Below, in pieces: positions 1 to 7,903 of a stretch of DNA of 41,228 nt (positions are counted from its first letter, which is position 1; each line of letters begins with the position of its first letter). The translations under genes and the position numbers were made by a program. The notes under the pieces were generated by a model that was given only the letters and a program-made list of their open reading frames with translations, did no database searches and was not told where the DNA came from. This DNA is from Nitrospira sp. (lineage in GTDB: Bacteria; Nitrospirota; Nitrospiria; Nitrospirales; Nitrospiraceae): assembly GCA_005116965.1 (NCBI GenBank), contig SWDG01000006.1, positions 316,246-357,473 of the forward strand, written 5' to 3'.

Positions 1-195
1 GTCTTTCCTCTGCTAGTTACCGACATGACACCAGGCTGAAATAAAGAGGTTGGGTGCTTTTGAAGCAATGGATGGGCTGTACAGACCATGAAGCACCGGA
101 TTTCTTCACGGGGAAGCCGCAGCTATCCGGGGACTTCCCTTTCGCATCGACCAGGCTGTTGAGATAATGTCGGTTAGGCTTCTGCTCCCGAAGGG

Positions 196-846
196 CTAAT
201 TACCCACGATCAGATTTCTGCCGGTTCGGACACGATCCGCTTTGAGAGCAACCATGCGGCGAAGGATGCGGCGGGCTTCGCGTAAGATCTTCTCGGGCTG
301 GCGGTTGCAGAGGGTATGTGTCTCGGTCTCCTGAAACTCCGAGTCATTGCCCCACCGCGGTTCGGTAGGCATATCAGCCGAACCGGTTTCAATTGCAAGG
401 AATCGACGCAGGACCTCCTCCATGGATGGAATGGAATGTTGTGATAGGGCGGTCTCACCATGGGGTGTCTTTTCTCTGGTCTGAAGTGAGGTCTCATGAT
501 CAGCGGTTCGTGACATCCACATGAGCCCGAGTTTGTGCCGGAGAAATTCGGTGACCCAGGCTTGATCGATCGGTGCCATTTCCTGGGCTTCAATCGCAAA
601 CTCATGATCTTTTACCCACAGCACGGTCGCATGATGGATACACAGTGGTGCGGACCGTTCGGGGATGGATACCTGCAGGGTCAACTGCATACCGGGTACC
701 ACCGGCATCGATCCCACCACTCGCCAGCCCAGAGCGGTTAGATCCAAGACGGTCCCTTCTGCAAAAAAGGCGTTATTCCCATACAGGACTGGCCAGCTGA
801 CCGGGAACCGACTATGGCGTCGTACGGGATTTGTCCTATTAGTCAT
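196..846 (-). CDS. PilZ domain protein
   Basis: A 216-residue protein with a PilZ domain in its first 100 residues. An RxxxR motif (R9 to R13) is followed by DLTALG at residues 35-40, matching the (D/N)x(S/T)xxG signature with Thr in place of Ser. PilZ domains bind c-di-GMP through these two motifs, so binding is plausible but not shown. Residues 110-216 have no recognised domain and are Arg/Glu-rich. The ATG at 846 has a good AAGGAG Shine-Dalgarno sequence about 6 bases upstream, which fixes the start. It is transcribed alone. A diguanylate cyclase and a second PilZ protein lie elsewhere in the window. Confidence 0.8.
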   Translation of the reverse strand: MTNRTNPVRRHSRFPVSWPVLYGNNAFFAEGTVLDLTALGWRVVGSMPVVPGMQLTLQVSIPERSAPLCIHHATVLWVKDHEFAIEAQEMAPIDQAWVTEFLRHKLGLMWMSRTADHETSLQTREKTPHGETALSQHSIPSMEEVLRRFLAIETGSADMPTEPRWGNDSEFQETETHTLCNRQPEKILREARRILRRMVALKADRVRTGRNLIVGN

Positions 847-1340
847 GGCAGCTCCTTCCGCTTGTGTTCATTGGCCTGATAGATCAAGCGTAGCGGAGAG
901 AGTAGGCGAGCGCATCCCTCGAAATATCTACCACGAAAGAGGGGGGCCTAATTCTGAGCACATAGCCCACGTTACGTACTCCAGGGGGCACCGGGTTTTG
1001 GGGAATACAGGGGGAATGACGCACCTTCTATCTATGGGATCAGTGAAAAGACCATGATGATGAATCTGGCCAGGATTCGTCACTCTGACCAGGCAGGGAG
1101 ATAAGCGTGACCAAGAGTCTATTTATGGGATCGCGTGAGCGCTGGAGCCACCTCGACGGTTAGAGGGAAGAATTACGCGTGTTGCGAGTCAATGTGCTTC
1201 TTGCTCAATTGTCGTATGCTTAGGTGACAGGCATCCTGATACAATGACGGAAAGCCGGTCAGCGCCGGGAATCCCTACTGGCCACCATGATGCCGGCTAC
1301 GGAGACTGATCGTCCCCACATGAGAAAAGGAAATGTCGCT
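847..1340. other. Intergenic region without a convincing gene
   Basis: About 490 bases between two diverging genes. I see no convincing protein gene or structured RNA. A 15-base sequence beginning TCTAT and ending TATGGGATC occurs at 1027-1041 and again, with one mismatch, at 1118-1132. A GTG-started mini-ORF of 18 codons at 1107-1163 follows a GGGAG sequence, but nothing else supports it. The region presumably contains the promoters of both flanking genes, which I could not place. Confidence 0.4.
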
Positions 1341-1631
1341 ATGCATCGGCTCATAACCAGCGCACTGAAGGGTTTCCTACTTCTGGCCATCACCATAGTC
1401 AGTCTGCCAAATTCCGTCCTCGCCCTTCCGCCCGTTCAAGGAGAAGTTGTCTCAGTGACGGTCGGTATTCCTGGAACGATGGTTATTCGCGACGAAAAAG
1501 GGCAGCTCCATATTCTGAACCTCACGCCACAGACCCAACTCGGCGGCCAGTTTAAGGTGGGCGACAAGGTGCTGGCCTTCTTCAGCCCGTATGGCGTGAG
1601 CGCAGTTCAGTCCCAGACAGGAAGTCGGTAG
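1341..1631 (+). CDS. Small exported protein of unknown function
   Basis: A 96-residue protein starting MHRLITSALKG, with a clear signal peptide (basic start, hydrophobic core about residues 8-24, likely cleavage after SVLALP). The mature part of about 70 residues is probably a small beta fold: it contains GEVVSVTVGIPGTMVIRDEKG and then a KVGDKVLAFF stretch resembling small SH3/OB-like barrels. I do not recognise the family. The frame is open from 1287, but the ATG at 1341 has an AAAGGAA sequence about 8 bases upstream and places the signal peptide at the N-terminus, so I chose it. Likely periplasmic or surface-associated. Confidence 0.6.
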   Translation: MHRLITSALKGFLLLAITIVSLPNSVLALPPVQGEVVSVTVGIPGTMVIRDEKGQLHILNLTPQTQLGGQFKVGDKVLAFFSPYGVSAVQSQTGSR

Positions 1632-1691
1632 TCCTGACCGATCTCCCATAGATCCATAGACGCAGTGGGTACCTCTCCCTAATCTACGCGC

Positions 1692-1913
1692 CTACCCTCT
1701 CCGAAGTGCGGTCAGAAGTCCGATCGCACAGAGAAGCCCACCGAGGATGATCAGGAACGATGACGTGTTTGGCACGCTGGCTTCCTGCGGAGAGGGCCAC
1801 TCGACAAAAAGCCCCAGCGCAATGGAGATGATGCTGAGTGCAAGCATCCCCTTCCAGCGGATGGTGATCCGCCGATCCGTCTCGTGAGCTTCTTGAGACT
1901 GCTTCTCCGACAT
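1692..1913 (-). CDS. Small two-helix membrane protein
   Basis: A 73-residue protein with a charged N-terminus (MSEKQSQEAHETDRR), a first hydrophobic helix at about residues 24-41, a short polar loop, a second helix at about 52-69, and a terminal RRG. This is a typical small inner-membrane hairpin. No family recognised. It is convergent with the exported-protein gene on its left and divergent from the membrane-anchored protein on its right. Two alternative frames are open over the same span, but only this one gives a coherent membrane topology. Confidence 0.5.
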   Translation of the reverse strand: MSEKQSQEAHETDRRITIRWKGMLALSIISIALGLFVEWPSPQEASVPNTSSFLIILGGLLCAIGLLTALRRG

Positions 1914-2052
1914 TGATCCTCTCGATCCGATTCACGATCAGCATGGCGACTTGGACCGGCGACAGTCAAGGACCAGTCCTACTCTTGTCGGAAGTTCCTC
2001 CAAGGGCGTATGGTTAGCATATGCAAGACCGAGAATATCGGGTAAGGTTTCC

Positions 2053-2877
2053 ATGGCGTGGTTGACGAAGTGCTGGAACTGGTTCTGGCGGCAAAGCCTC
2101 CTCAGTAAGGTTGCCATTCTTGGCCTGTTTGCGGCCTTTGTCCCCTTTGTCCTCCCGACGGTCGTGAACTGGTTCAGGCCGACGATGATTCATGTCGGCG
2201 TGTCGTTCTATGCGTACGAACGGGGCATTCAGCCACAGGGGATGAATACGCTCTATTTCTTTGAACGACGCAATCTGGTGTCCGATTGCAGTATCCGCCG
2301 AGAGGAACAATCGGTGCCGAATGATCGAGCCAAAGCCCCCGATTCGCACGCGTGGGTGCTCATCAAGCTGTTGCTCGAAAATGTGTCGGATCGCGACATC
2401 ACGAATTTACAGGTCGGTGTTCGGTCTCCCGCTATCAATCAGTCGACGCAGCTCTTGACGGCTCAAAATCTTGTGGTCACTGGACAGAAAGAGGCGCCCC
2501 CCAATGTGAAGCCGTTGTATGTCCTCTCGATTACAACTCTTCCCAGGGAGAGCTCAGTAGTCGTCACCTTGAAGACGCCTATTGACGACAATCTGCGCGA
2601 ATTCATCTACGTCAAGCGCCGTCCCGTGACCATCCAGGTTCCGTATGTCTCGGCGGATCAGTTCAGACAGTATCCCCCGATCGTTTCGCGCACGAATGTG
2701 GTCAAGATGTTGAATCGTGAAGGCGTCTTGCGGACTAGCGATGAAACGTTCGCTGAAGAAAAGCTCCAGGTGACGATGTTGCCCCCCAATGAGCAGTCCA
2801 TGAAGGAAGGAGCCGTTTCGTATCGGACTCTTCCTAGGGCCAAGGCTTGTTCGGAGGCAGAGGCAGGTGTGTGGTGA
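2053..2877 (+). CDS. Membrane-anchored protein of unknown function
   Basis: A 274-residue protein starting MAWLTKCWNWFW, with one transmembrane helix at about residues 17-38 followed by a soluble region of about 230 residues. The soluble part looks like beta sandwich sequence (repeated V-x-V and L-x-V strands, e.g. LKTPIDDNLREFIYVKRRPV), probably outside the cytoplasm. The frame is open from 1951, but the ATG at 2053 has TAAGG a few bases upstream and puts the anchor at the N-terminus. No catalytic motif or known family was recognised. It is convergent with the flavoprotein gene that follows. Confidence 0.6.
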   Translation: MAWLTKCWNWFWRQSLLSKVAILGLFAAFVPFVLPTVVNWFRPTMIHVGVSFYAYERGIQPQGMNTLYFFERRNLVSDCSIRREEQSVPNDRAKAPDSHAWVLIKLLLENVSDRDITNLQVGVRSPAINQSTQLLTAQNLVVTGQKEAPPNVKPLYVLSITTLPRESSVVVTLKTPIDDNLREFIYVKRRPVTIQVPYVSADQFRQYPPIVSRTNVVKMLNREGVLRTSDETFAEEKLQVTMLPPNEQSMKEGAVSYRTLPRAKACSEAEAGVW

Positions 2878-2924
2878 TCTTGGGCGTGAGAAGCTCGTGT
2901 CGAAGGGGAAGGCGAGTCAAGCTG

Positions 2925-4226
2925 TCAATCACGGGCTACCTGATGGCGCTTTTTCGCAAACAGGCTCCTGGTTGCTGACTGCCCAGCCAGCCATCCTGTC
3001 GTCCATGCCCATTGAAAATTGAATCCCCCGATTCGGCCGTCGCAATCCAACAGCTCCCCGACGAGATAAAGTCCAGAAATCAGCTTTGATTCCATCGTGC
3101 GATAGTCGATTTCCTCCAAGGGCACGCCCCCGGCCGTGACTTCAGCAAAGTTCCATCCGCGGTCGCCCTCGATCGGAAATCGAAACCTGGTCAGAGCGTT
3201 CAACAACCGATCTCGATCTGTGCGTGAGACTTGAGCCATGATGTGCTGCGGATCGCAAGAACTATGATGGCAGAGTGACTCGGCAAAGCGATCTGGGACC
3301 AGTAACGAGAGGGTTCGTACGACCGAGCGCTTTGGATGTTCAACGGTCTGTCTGATAAACCATTCCTTTAATGCCTCAGATGATCGACCCGGCACGAAGT
3401 TGCCATAGAGATCCACACGTAAGCCTTGATTCGTTGCAAGGGTCCAGAAGCGGCTGGCGTCCATGACGACGGGGCCGCTGATCCCAAAATGGGTCCAGAG
3501 CAGGCTTCCTGTTCGTCGATCAGCTTCTCGACCATCCACCTGAGTTGTCAGTACTACTTCCTGCGAGAGGCCTGAGAGTGTCGTGTGAAACATCGAGTGG
3601 TGCAATAGGAGCGGGACTAACGCCGGGACCGTTGGTGTCACGTGATGGCCGAGAAAGCGGGCCAGCCGATACCCGAATCCATCGCTACCTGTTTTCGGCA
3701 ACGACTGACCACCGGTGGCGAGAATGAGTTGGGCGGCATGGAGCAGGCCATACCTATGCCGAACTTGAAAGCCGGATTCGGACCGCGTGACCTCGTTCAC
3801 ACGATGATCTGGGCATACCGTGACACCCGAATCCCGCGCACGCACAAGCAGTGCATTGAGAACAGTGCGTGCCTTATCGGTGGTCGGAAACATTTTGCCG
3901 GTGTCTTCGCGTTTCAATTCAACACCCAATGAGGTAAGCCATGCGATCGTCTGTTCGAGTGAAAACGCCGCAAGCACGTTGCGGATGATGTGTCGGTTGC
4001 CAAAAAAATCCTTCGGTGTCACGCAATCATGCGTGACGTTGCAACGTCCTCCGCCTGAGACCAGAATTTTGGCCCCCAATGACTTAGCCCCATCGAGCAG
4101 GTAAATCCTTGCGTCTTGGCTGTGTTCTCTCGCTGCGATGGCAGCGGCAAGGCCAGCCGCTCCTCCGCCAATAATTGCCACATCCGCCGTGGATGTTTTA
4201 TGGGCGGATGGTGTTGGGTTCTTCAT
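2925..4226 (-). CDS. HI0933/YhiN-family FAD-dependent oxidoreductase
   Basis: A flavoprotein of about 433 residues with an N-terminal Rossmann motif (VAIIGGGAAGLAAAIAA), the family hallmark AKILVSGGGRCNVTH, and a C-terminal FAD contact region containing GELLDCDGRIGGFNFQWAW. These features mark the HI0933-like (YhiN, BaiN) family, usually 390-420 residues, cytosolic, whose physiological substrate is generally unknown. The frame also allows a GTG start at 4244; I chose the ATG at 4226 because it lies close to the Rossmann fold, but neither site has a strong Shine-Dalgarno sequence. It is a single gene, divergent from the zinc-ribbon gene. Confidence 0.85.
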   Translation of the reverse strand: MKNPTPSAHKTSTADVAIIGGGAAGLAAAIAAREHSQDARIYLLDGAKSLGAKILVSGGGRCNVTHDCVTPKDFFGNRHIIRNVLAAFSLEQTIAWLTSLGVELKREDTGKMFPTTDKARTVLNALLVRARDSGVTVCPDHRVNEVTRSESGFQVRHRYGLLHAAQLILATGGQSLPKTGSDGFGYRLARFLGHHVTPTVPALVPLLLHHSMFHTTLSGLSQEVVLTTQVDGREADRRTGSLLWTHFGISGPVVMDASRFWTLATNQGLRVDLYGNFVPGRSSEALKEWFIRQTVEHPKRSVVRTLSLLVPDRFAESLCHHSSCDPQHIMAQVSRTDRDRLLNALTRFRFPIEGDRGWNFAEVTAGGVPLEEIDYRTMESKLISGLYLVGELLDCDGRIGGFNFQWAWTTGWLAGQSATRSLFAKKRHQVARD

Positions 4227-4370
4227 GGAGTGTTTCTCAACCACTTTCAGTACGGGAGTTCGCGGCTGAGTCCGTGACTTCCTCGCGGAGAGTTAAACTG
4301 TCACACCGGTAGGCACGAGGCATAACGTGCTGAAAAGTTAGATGATGACCGAACGCGACATTAGAGATTT

Positions 4371-4397
4371 TTAACTGGCTGTTAACTCGGGGTTAAT
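4371..4397 (+). promoter_or_regulatory. Three direct repeats at 11-bp spacing, possible activator site
   Basis: TTAAC at 4371, TTAAC at 4382 and TTAAT at 4393 lie exactly 11 bases apart, about one helical turn. OmpR/PhoB-family regulators bind direct repeats with this period just upstream of a -10 element. A weak -10-like TACTGT follows at about 4407, and the zinc-ribbon gene starts at 4470. The repeats are read directly; the assignment to a PhoB-like regulator is inference. Confidence 0.35.
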
Positions 4398-4469
4398 CTC
4401 ACGATGCTACTGTACCCCTCGTGCATATGTGACGTGATTGTCATCATTCATCTCAGCAGGAGGGACACC

Positions 4470-4625
4470 ATGACTTGTCTAAAATGCAAAGGCCTGATGA
4501 TCCAAGAGCGTCAACCGGCGGTCTCGTCCAGTACCGTTATTCTGCGCTGTCTCAATTGTGGTCTGATCATTGATCCCTTGATCGAGCAGAATCGCAGTAA
4601 CCACGTGCGAGCCAAGGCGGCCTAG
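4470..4625 (+). CDS. 51-residue zinc-ribbon protein
   Basis: A 51-residue protein beginning MTCLKCKG, with two CxxC pairs (C3/C6 and C27/C30) separated by a short beta hairpin, the form of a treble-clef or rubredoxin-like zinc ribbon. The tail after residue 36 is polar and basic. The ATG at 4470 has an excellent AGGAGGG ribosome-binding site; the upstream ATG at 4404 in the same frame would add an unlikely hydrophobic extension. Function unknown: such proteins may bind nucleic acid or another protein. Three 11-bp-spaced repeats lie about 75-100 bases upstream, suggesting regulated expression. Confidence 0.65.
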   Translation: MTCLKCKGLMIQERQPAVSSSTVILRCLNCGLIIDPLIEQNRSNHVRAKAA

Positions 4626-4701
4626 GAGCGGAATCCCATTCCGGTCAGCCACACGACTGCGGGATTGATCGGCATGGTTGGAGTGGATGTCGCGCGCACG
4701 G

Positions 4702-5475
4702 TCAGATCGAAAACTCAGCCCACAAAAAAGTGTGGTCTGACGGTTCTTTCGCTCGCCGCGGCTCGACGTCCACATCCGCCTGCACGCATGTACCCGCGAG
4801 TGGCGCGGTGGCCATTATATGATCGATCCGCCACCCTTTGTTGGCCTCAAGTGAGCTCGGCGCGCGGTAGTCCCAGAATGTATATTGTTGACGTGTCGGG
4901 TAGAGTTTCACAAAGACATCTTGGAATCCCCATGCAACCGTCTGTTCATACGCCTTACGCGCGGCTTCGTGGTAGCAGACATGGTTCAGATGTTTCTCTG
5001 GACCGTGGACGTCCATGGGGCGTGGGGCTACGTTCATATCTCCGCACCAGATCGCCGGGGCTTGCGGTGACAGGTGTGCATTGAAGTAGTTCCGTAGTCG
5101 TTCGTACCAAGCGAGCTTGTAGGCATACTTCGGCGAGTCGATTTCGAACCCCTGCGGCACGTAGGTGTTCACGATGGGAATCCCATCGATGATCACTCTC
5201 AGCAAACGAGCGTCTTCCGGGTCTCCTCCATCGTCGAATCCGTAGAACACTGCGTCTGGCTTCTTTCGGCTGAGAATCGCCACCCCGTTATACGATTTCA
5301 TCCCTCGAAACGTGATCTCGTACCCGCTGGGTGTCAGCGCGAGCAAGGGAAACTCGCTATCTTGAACCTTGGTTTCCTGAAGGCACAGCACATCTGGTTT
5401 GTGCCGATCGAGCCATTCCAGCACGATCGGCAAGCGTTTGCGCAATGAATTGACGTTGAACGTGGCGATTTTCAT
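4702..5475 (-). CDS. xth: Exodeoxyribonuclease III (AP endonuclease)
   Basis: A 257-residue protein of the exonuclease III/ExoA family, which cleaves abasic sites and degrades DNA 3'-5' in base-excision repair. Visible motifs are MKIATFNVNSLRKR at the N-terminus (Mg-binding Asn), LCLQETKV with the catalytic Glu, WCGDMNVAP with the Asp/Asn pair, WRIDHIMAT, and the terminal SDHTFLWAEF with the catalytic Asp-His. Length is normal for the family (250-270). The ATG at 5475 starts right at the conserved MKI; a TTG lies one codon upstream. It lies 84 bases downstream of the oxyR remnant on the same strand, so the two may once have formed an oxidative-damage unit. Confidence 0.93.
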   Translation of the reverse strand: MKIATFNVNSLRKRLPIVLEWLDRHKPDVLCLQETKVQDSEFPLLALTPSGYEITFRGMKSYNGVAILSRKKPDAVFYGFDDGGDPEDARLLRVIIDGIPIVNTYVPQGFEIDSPKYAYKLAWYERLRNYFNAHLSPQAPAIWCGDMNVAPRPMDVHGPEKHLNHVCYHEAARKAYEQTVAWGFQDVFVKLYPTRQQYTFWDYRAPSSLEANKGWRIDHIMATAPLAGTCVQADVDVEPRRAKEPSDHTFLWAEFSI

Positions 5476-5559
5476 CAAAGCCGTGCTTCAGTTGAGTCGG
5501 CGGCATCCTAACAAAAGTCATCTGGCGCAACAAGCGCCCAGATGAAACGCTGAGAGGTG

Positions 5560-6172
5560 TCATGCCGACTGGTGTGTGCCCGGCACCATGCTCAATCCTG
5601 GCATCTTCAGCCCATGGATTGCATCCCGGATCACGTCGATCACGTGTGGTCGTGTAAACCCTCGGCGCCACGCGAGTCCGATTCGACGCCCCGGTACCGG
5701 TTTTGCTGGGTCGATGGCGATCAAGCGCTTGTTTGTGTACTTCTTCGTGAGCGCGCTGCAGGGTAGCACGATGACGCCTAACCCCGAGGCGACCATTTGG
5801 CGAATCGTTTCGAGAGAGTTTCCCTGTAGACCTTCCGCATCGGATCGGCTCAGTTCTGGGCAAGCATTCAACACCTGCTGGCGAAAACAGTGCCAAGCAT
5901 GAAGCAGTAATACCTTTTCGCCGTCGAGTTCCCGCGCGTCGATCTGCTTTTTGTGCTCCCACCGATGCCCAATTGGGATCACTGCTCTGAACGGCTCGTT
6001 ATATGAGAGCGTGGGTGTGAATGCCCAGCTCTTCAAACGGCAGGGCCACCATGATCACATCTAATTTCCCGGGTCTTCAGCATCGCGGTCAGATTGGCCG
6101 TCAAACTTTCTTCGATTTCGAGCGGCACCGCTGGCGCGCGCTTGTGATATAGCGAAGTTCAGTGAAGGTCAT
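5560..6172 (-). pseudogene. oxyR: OxyR-type LysR regulator, degraded
   Basis: Reading leftwards from an ATG at 6172, the first codons give MTFTELRYI, the typical OxyR N-terminus. The sequence then jumps, in another frame, to HKRAPAVPLEIEESLTANL, which belongs to the start of the effector domain: the whole helix-turn-helix and linker (roughly 80-100 residues) are missing. A further shift near 6063 moves the frame to GKLDVIMVALPFEELGIHT, and another near 6015 leads into the open stretch SYNEPFRAVIPIGHRWEHKK that runs to 5560. That last stretch keeps the effector domain to its end, including the Cys-containing LLLHAWHCFRQQ. Intact OxyR is about 300 residues. The product cannot bind DNA, so this is a dead gene. 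Naming it OxyR rather than another LysR protein rests on the N-terminal signature and the HCFRQ region. Confidence 0.75.
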
Positions 6173-6595
6173 GGGTTATGTTGCCAAGAAAAGATTGGTC
6201 GATTGATTTGCTCAACTAATCGTCATGACCATCATAACCAATTGGAATAATACCGTGGCGGACGTTAGACTTCTATCAGAGATACGGATTACTATCCGCA
6301 ACCTGGGGGGTGGTTCCGATGATGACTCCGGCCCGGCAGAGAGTGTGGTTCGAAAAGACGGCCCGTTTGATCGGTGTGGATTCAGCTCGAGATTCGCAGC
6401 CGCCCGATCGGCCACTATCTCAGGATCAGTCCGGTTATGGCGAGGGGGGAGCCGATGCAAATAATATTTTCCCGAGTGATGTACTTGCGTCGGCATCACA
6501 AGACGGGTAACGTTGCGGCGGAACGGCGCTATCGTGTTGCCACTGACCCGAGACGGTGATGGGGCCCACCGCCTGTTTGCGAAAGGAGAGGAGCC
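6173..6595. other. Unassigned region between oxyR remnant and peroxidase
   Basis: About 420 bases holding overlapping short open frames on both strands, none with a good ribosome-binding site or a recognisable product. The 6310-6510 frame (MVPMMTPARQRVWFEKTARL onward) reads most like protein but matches nothing I know. It could be the remains of another gene lost in the same deletions that damaged oxyR, or the former control region of oxyR and the peroxidase. Confidence 0.3.
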
Positions 6596-6724
6596 GTGAG
6601 CTCTAACACTGGGATGACGGAGAATGCGAAGGTGAAAGAGCGTTTTTCCCCAGTTCGCGTTGTCGAGGATGAAAGGATGGGCGATAGAGTCGTTGATTCA
6701 TATGGTGATCTACAAGCGCACTGA
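6596..6724 (+). CDS. Short ORF with strong ribosome-binding site
   Basis: A 42-codon frame starting GTG at 6596 (MSSNTGMTENAKVKERFSPV and on to a TGA at 6722), preceded by AAGGAGAGGAG. The peptide is hydrophilic and charged with no recognised family. It ends 34 bases before the peroxidase start. It may be a small leader gene translated ahead of the peroxidase, or a gene remnant that kept its ribosome-binding site. The ribosome-binding site is seen directly; translation is inference. Confidence 0.35.
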   Translation: MSSNTGMTENAKVKERFSPVRVVEDERMGDRVVDSYGDLQAH

Positions 6725-6758
6725 CATTTCAGTCACTGCACGAAGGGAGGAAATAAAG

Positions 6759-7811
6759 ATGAGGAGACGGACGCTAACGGTTTCAATGTCTGCGTGGGTG
6801 TGTATGGTGATTGGACTGCTGTTGGGAGTCCCTTTCGGCGAAGCCCAGGCGGAGGAGTATAAGCTCAAGATTCCGTTCGGTCTCGAGGAGACTTCTGTGG
6901 TCATTCCGGCCGACAACCCGTTGACGAAGGAGAAGATCGAATTAGGCCGGCTGCTGTTTTTTGACAAGCGGTTGTCGCAAGACAACACCATTGCCTGTGC
7001 AAATTGTCATATGGCGAAATTCGCGTTCACGGATGGCAAGCCGGTCTCTGCCGGCATCCGAGGCCAGAAGGGTGGCCGCAGTGCACCAGCGTCCTTCAAC
7101 CGGGTGTTCAGCAGCACGCAATTTTGGGACGGCCGGGCTCCGACATTGGAAGCTCAATCGGTCGGTCCATTTACGAATCCGATCGAGCACGGCTTTGCCA
7201 ACTACGATGTGATGAATGCGAAGATGATGAAAATCGCAGGCTACCGGAAACTCTTCAAGCAAGTCTTCGGGGATGACACCATCACGACGGAAAGGGTCGG
7301 CATGGCCATTGCCAGCTTCCAGCGCACCGTTCTGTCCGGCAACAGCCCTGCGGACCGGTTCGATCAGGGAGGGGAAGCAGGGGCCATTCCAGAAGCCGCT
7401 CAGAAGGGCCTCATCTTGTTCCGGGATAAGGCACGTTGCACGAAGTGCCACTCCGGGTTCAATTTCACCGACGAAAAGTTTCACAACCTCGGCATCGGCT
7501 GGGACGACAATAAAGTAGATCTTGGCCGTTACATGGTCACGCAGAACGCTGAGGAACTTGGCGCCTTTAAGACTCCGACCTTGCGGGAGATCGCGCGAAG
7601 CGCTCCCTATATGCACGATGGGCGCTTTAAGACGCTTGCAGAAGTCGTCGATTTCTACAATAAGGGTGGTGTCAAGAATCCCCACCAAGACAATCTCATT
7701 ATTCCCCTTGAGCTAACGGATCAGGAAAAGCATGATCTGGTGGGGTTTCTCCAGACGCTCAATGGTGAAGGGTGGCAACATGTCACGGCACCCAAGGCGT
7801 TTCCCAAGTAA
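6759..7811 (+). CDS. Di-heme cytochrome c peroxidase (CcpA/MauG family)
   Basis: A 350-residue periplasmic protein: signal peptide of about 31 residues ending near EAQAEE, then two c-type heme sites, C80-ANC-H84 and C227-TKC-H231, in the two-domain arrangement of bacterial cytochrome c peroxidases and MauG-like enzymes. The conserved YMHDGRF segment (M285) near the C-terminus fits a distal heme ligand. The usual reaction is reduction of H2O2 to water with electrons from small cytochromes c. I chose the ATG at 6759, with GGGAGG 9 bases upstream, rather than the frame opening at 6660, because it yields a proper signal peptide. Facing the oxyR wreck suggests an ancestral peroxide-response locus. 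Confidence 0.9.
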   Translation: MRRRTLTVSMSAWVCMVIGLLLGVPFGEAQAEEYKLKIPFGLEETSVVIPADNPLTKEKIELGRLLFFDKRLSQDNTIACANCHMAKFAFTDGKPVSAGIRGQKGGRSAPASFNRVFSSTQFWDGRAPTLEAQSVGPFTNPIEHGFANYDVMNAKMMKIAGYRKLFKQVFGDDTITTERVGMAIASFQRTVLSGNSPADRFDQGGEAGAIPEAAQKGLILFRDKARCTKCHSGFNFTDEKFHNLGIGWDDNKVDLGRYMVTQNAEELGAFKTPTLREIARSAPYMHDGRFKTLAEVVDFYNKGGVKNPHQDNLIIPLELTDQEKHDLVGFLQTLNGEGWQHVTAPKAFPK

Positions 7812-7840
7812 TACAGTAGTCTGATTGCGTGCGGTCGTGG

Positions 7841-7880
7841 GGGCTTCCTTCGGCAGCGAGGGGAGCCCTCTTCCTTTATC
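7841..7880 (+). terminator. Stem-loop after peroxidase gene
   Basis: An arm GGGCTTCC and a complementary GGGGAGCCC form an 8-bp stem (one G-T pair) around a loop of about 11 bases, followed by the pyrimidine-rich tract TCTTCCTTTATC. It lies about 30 bases past the stop of the peroxidase gene and between convergent genes, so it could also end the MscS transcript from the other side. The U-tract is imperfect. Confidence 0.55.
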
Positions 7881-7903
7881 AGGGTTGAAACGCTATCCGC
7901 GAG

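Noticed and set aside
1205-1300. Possible cobalamin-riboswitch-like bases near GGAAAGCCGGTCAGCGCCGG
   Set aside because: Only a short resemblance to the conserved box; no surrounding helices could be drawn and the downstream gene has no B12 link.
6942-7688. Minus-strand frame of 248 codons opposite the peroxidase
   Set aside because: Shadow of a clear di-heme peroxidase gene; no recognisable domain or ribosome-binding site.
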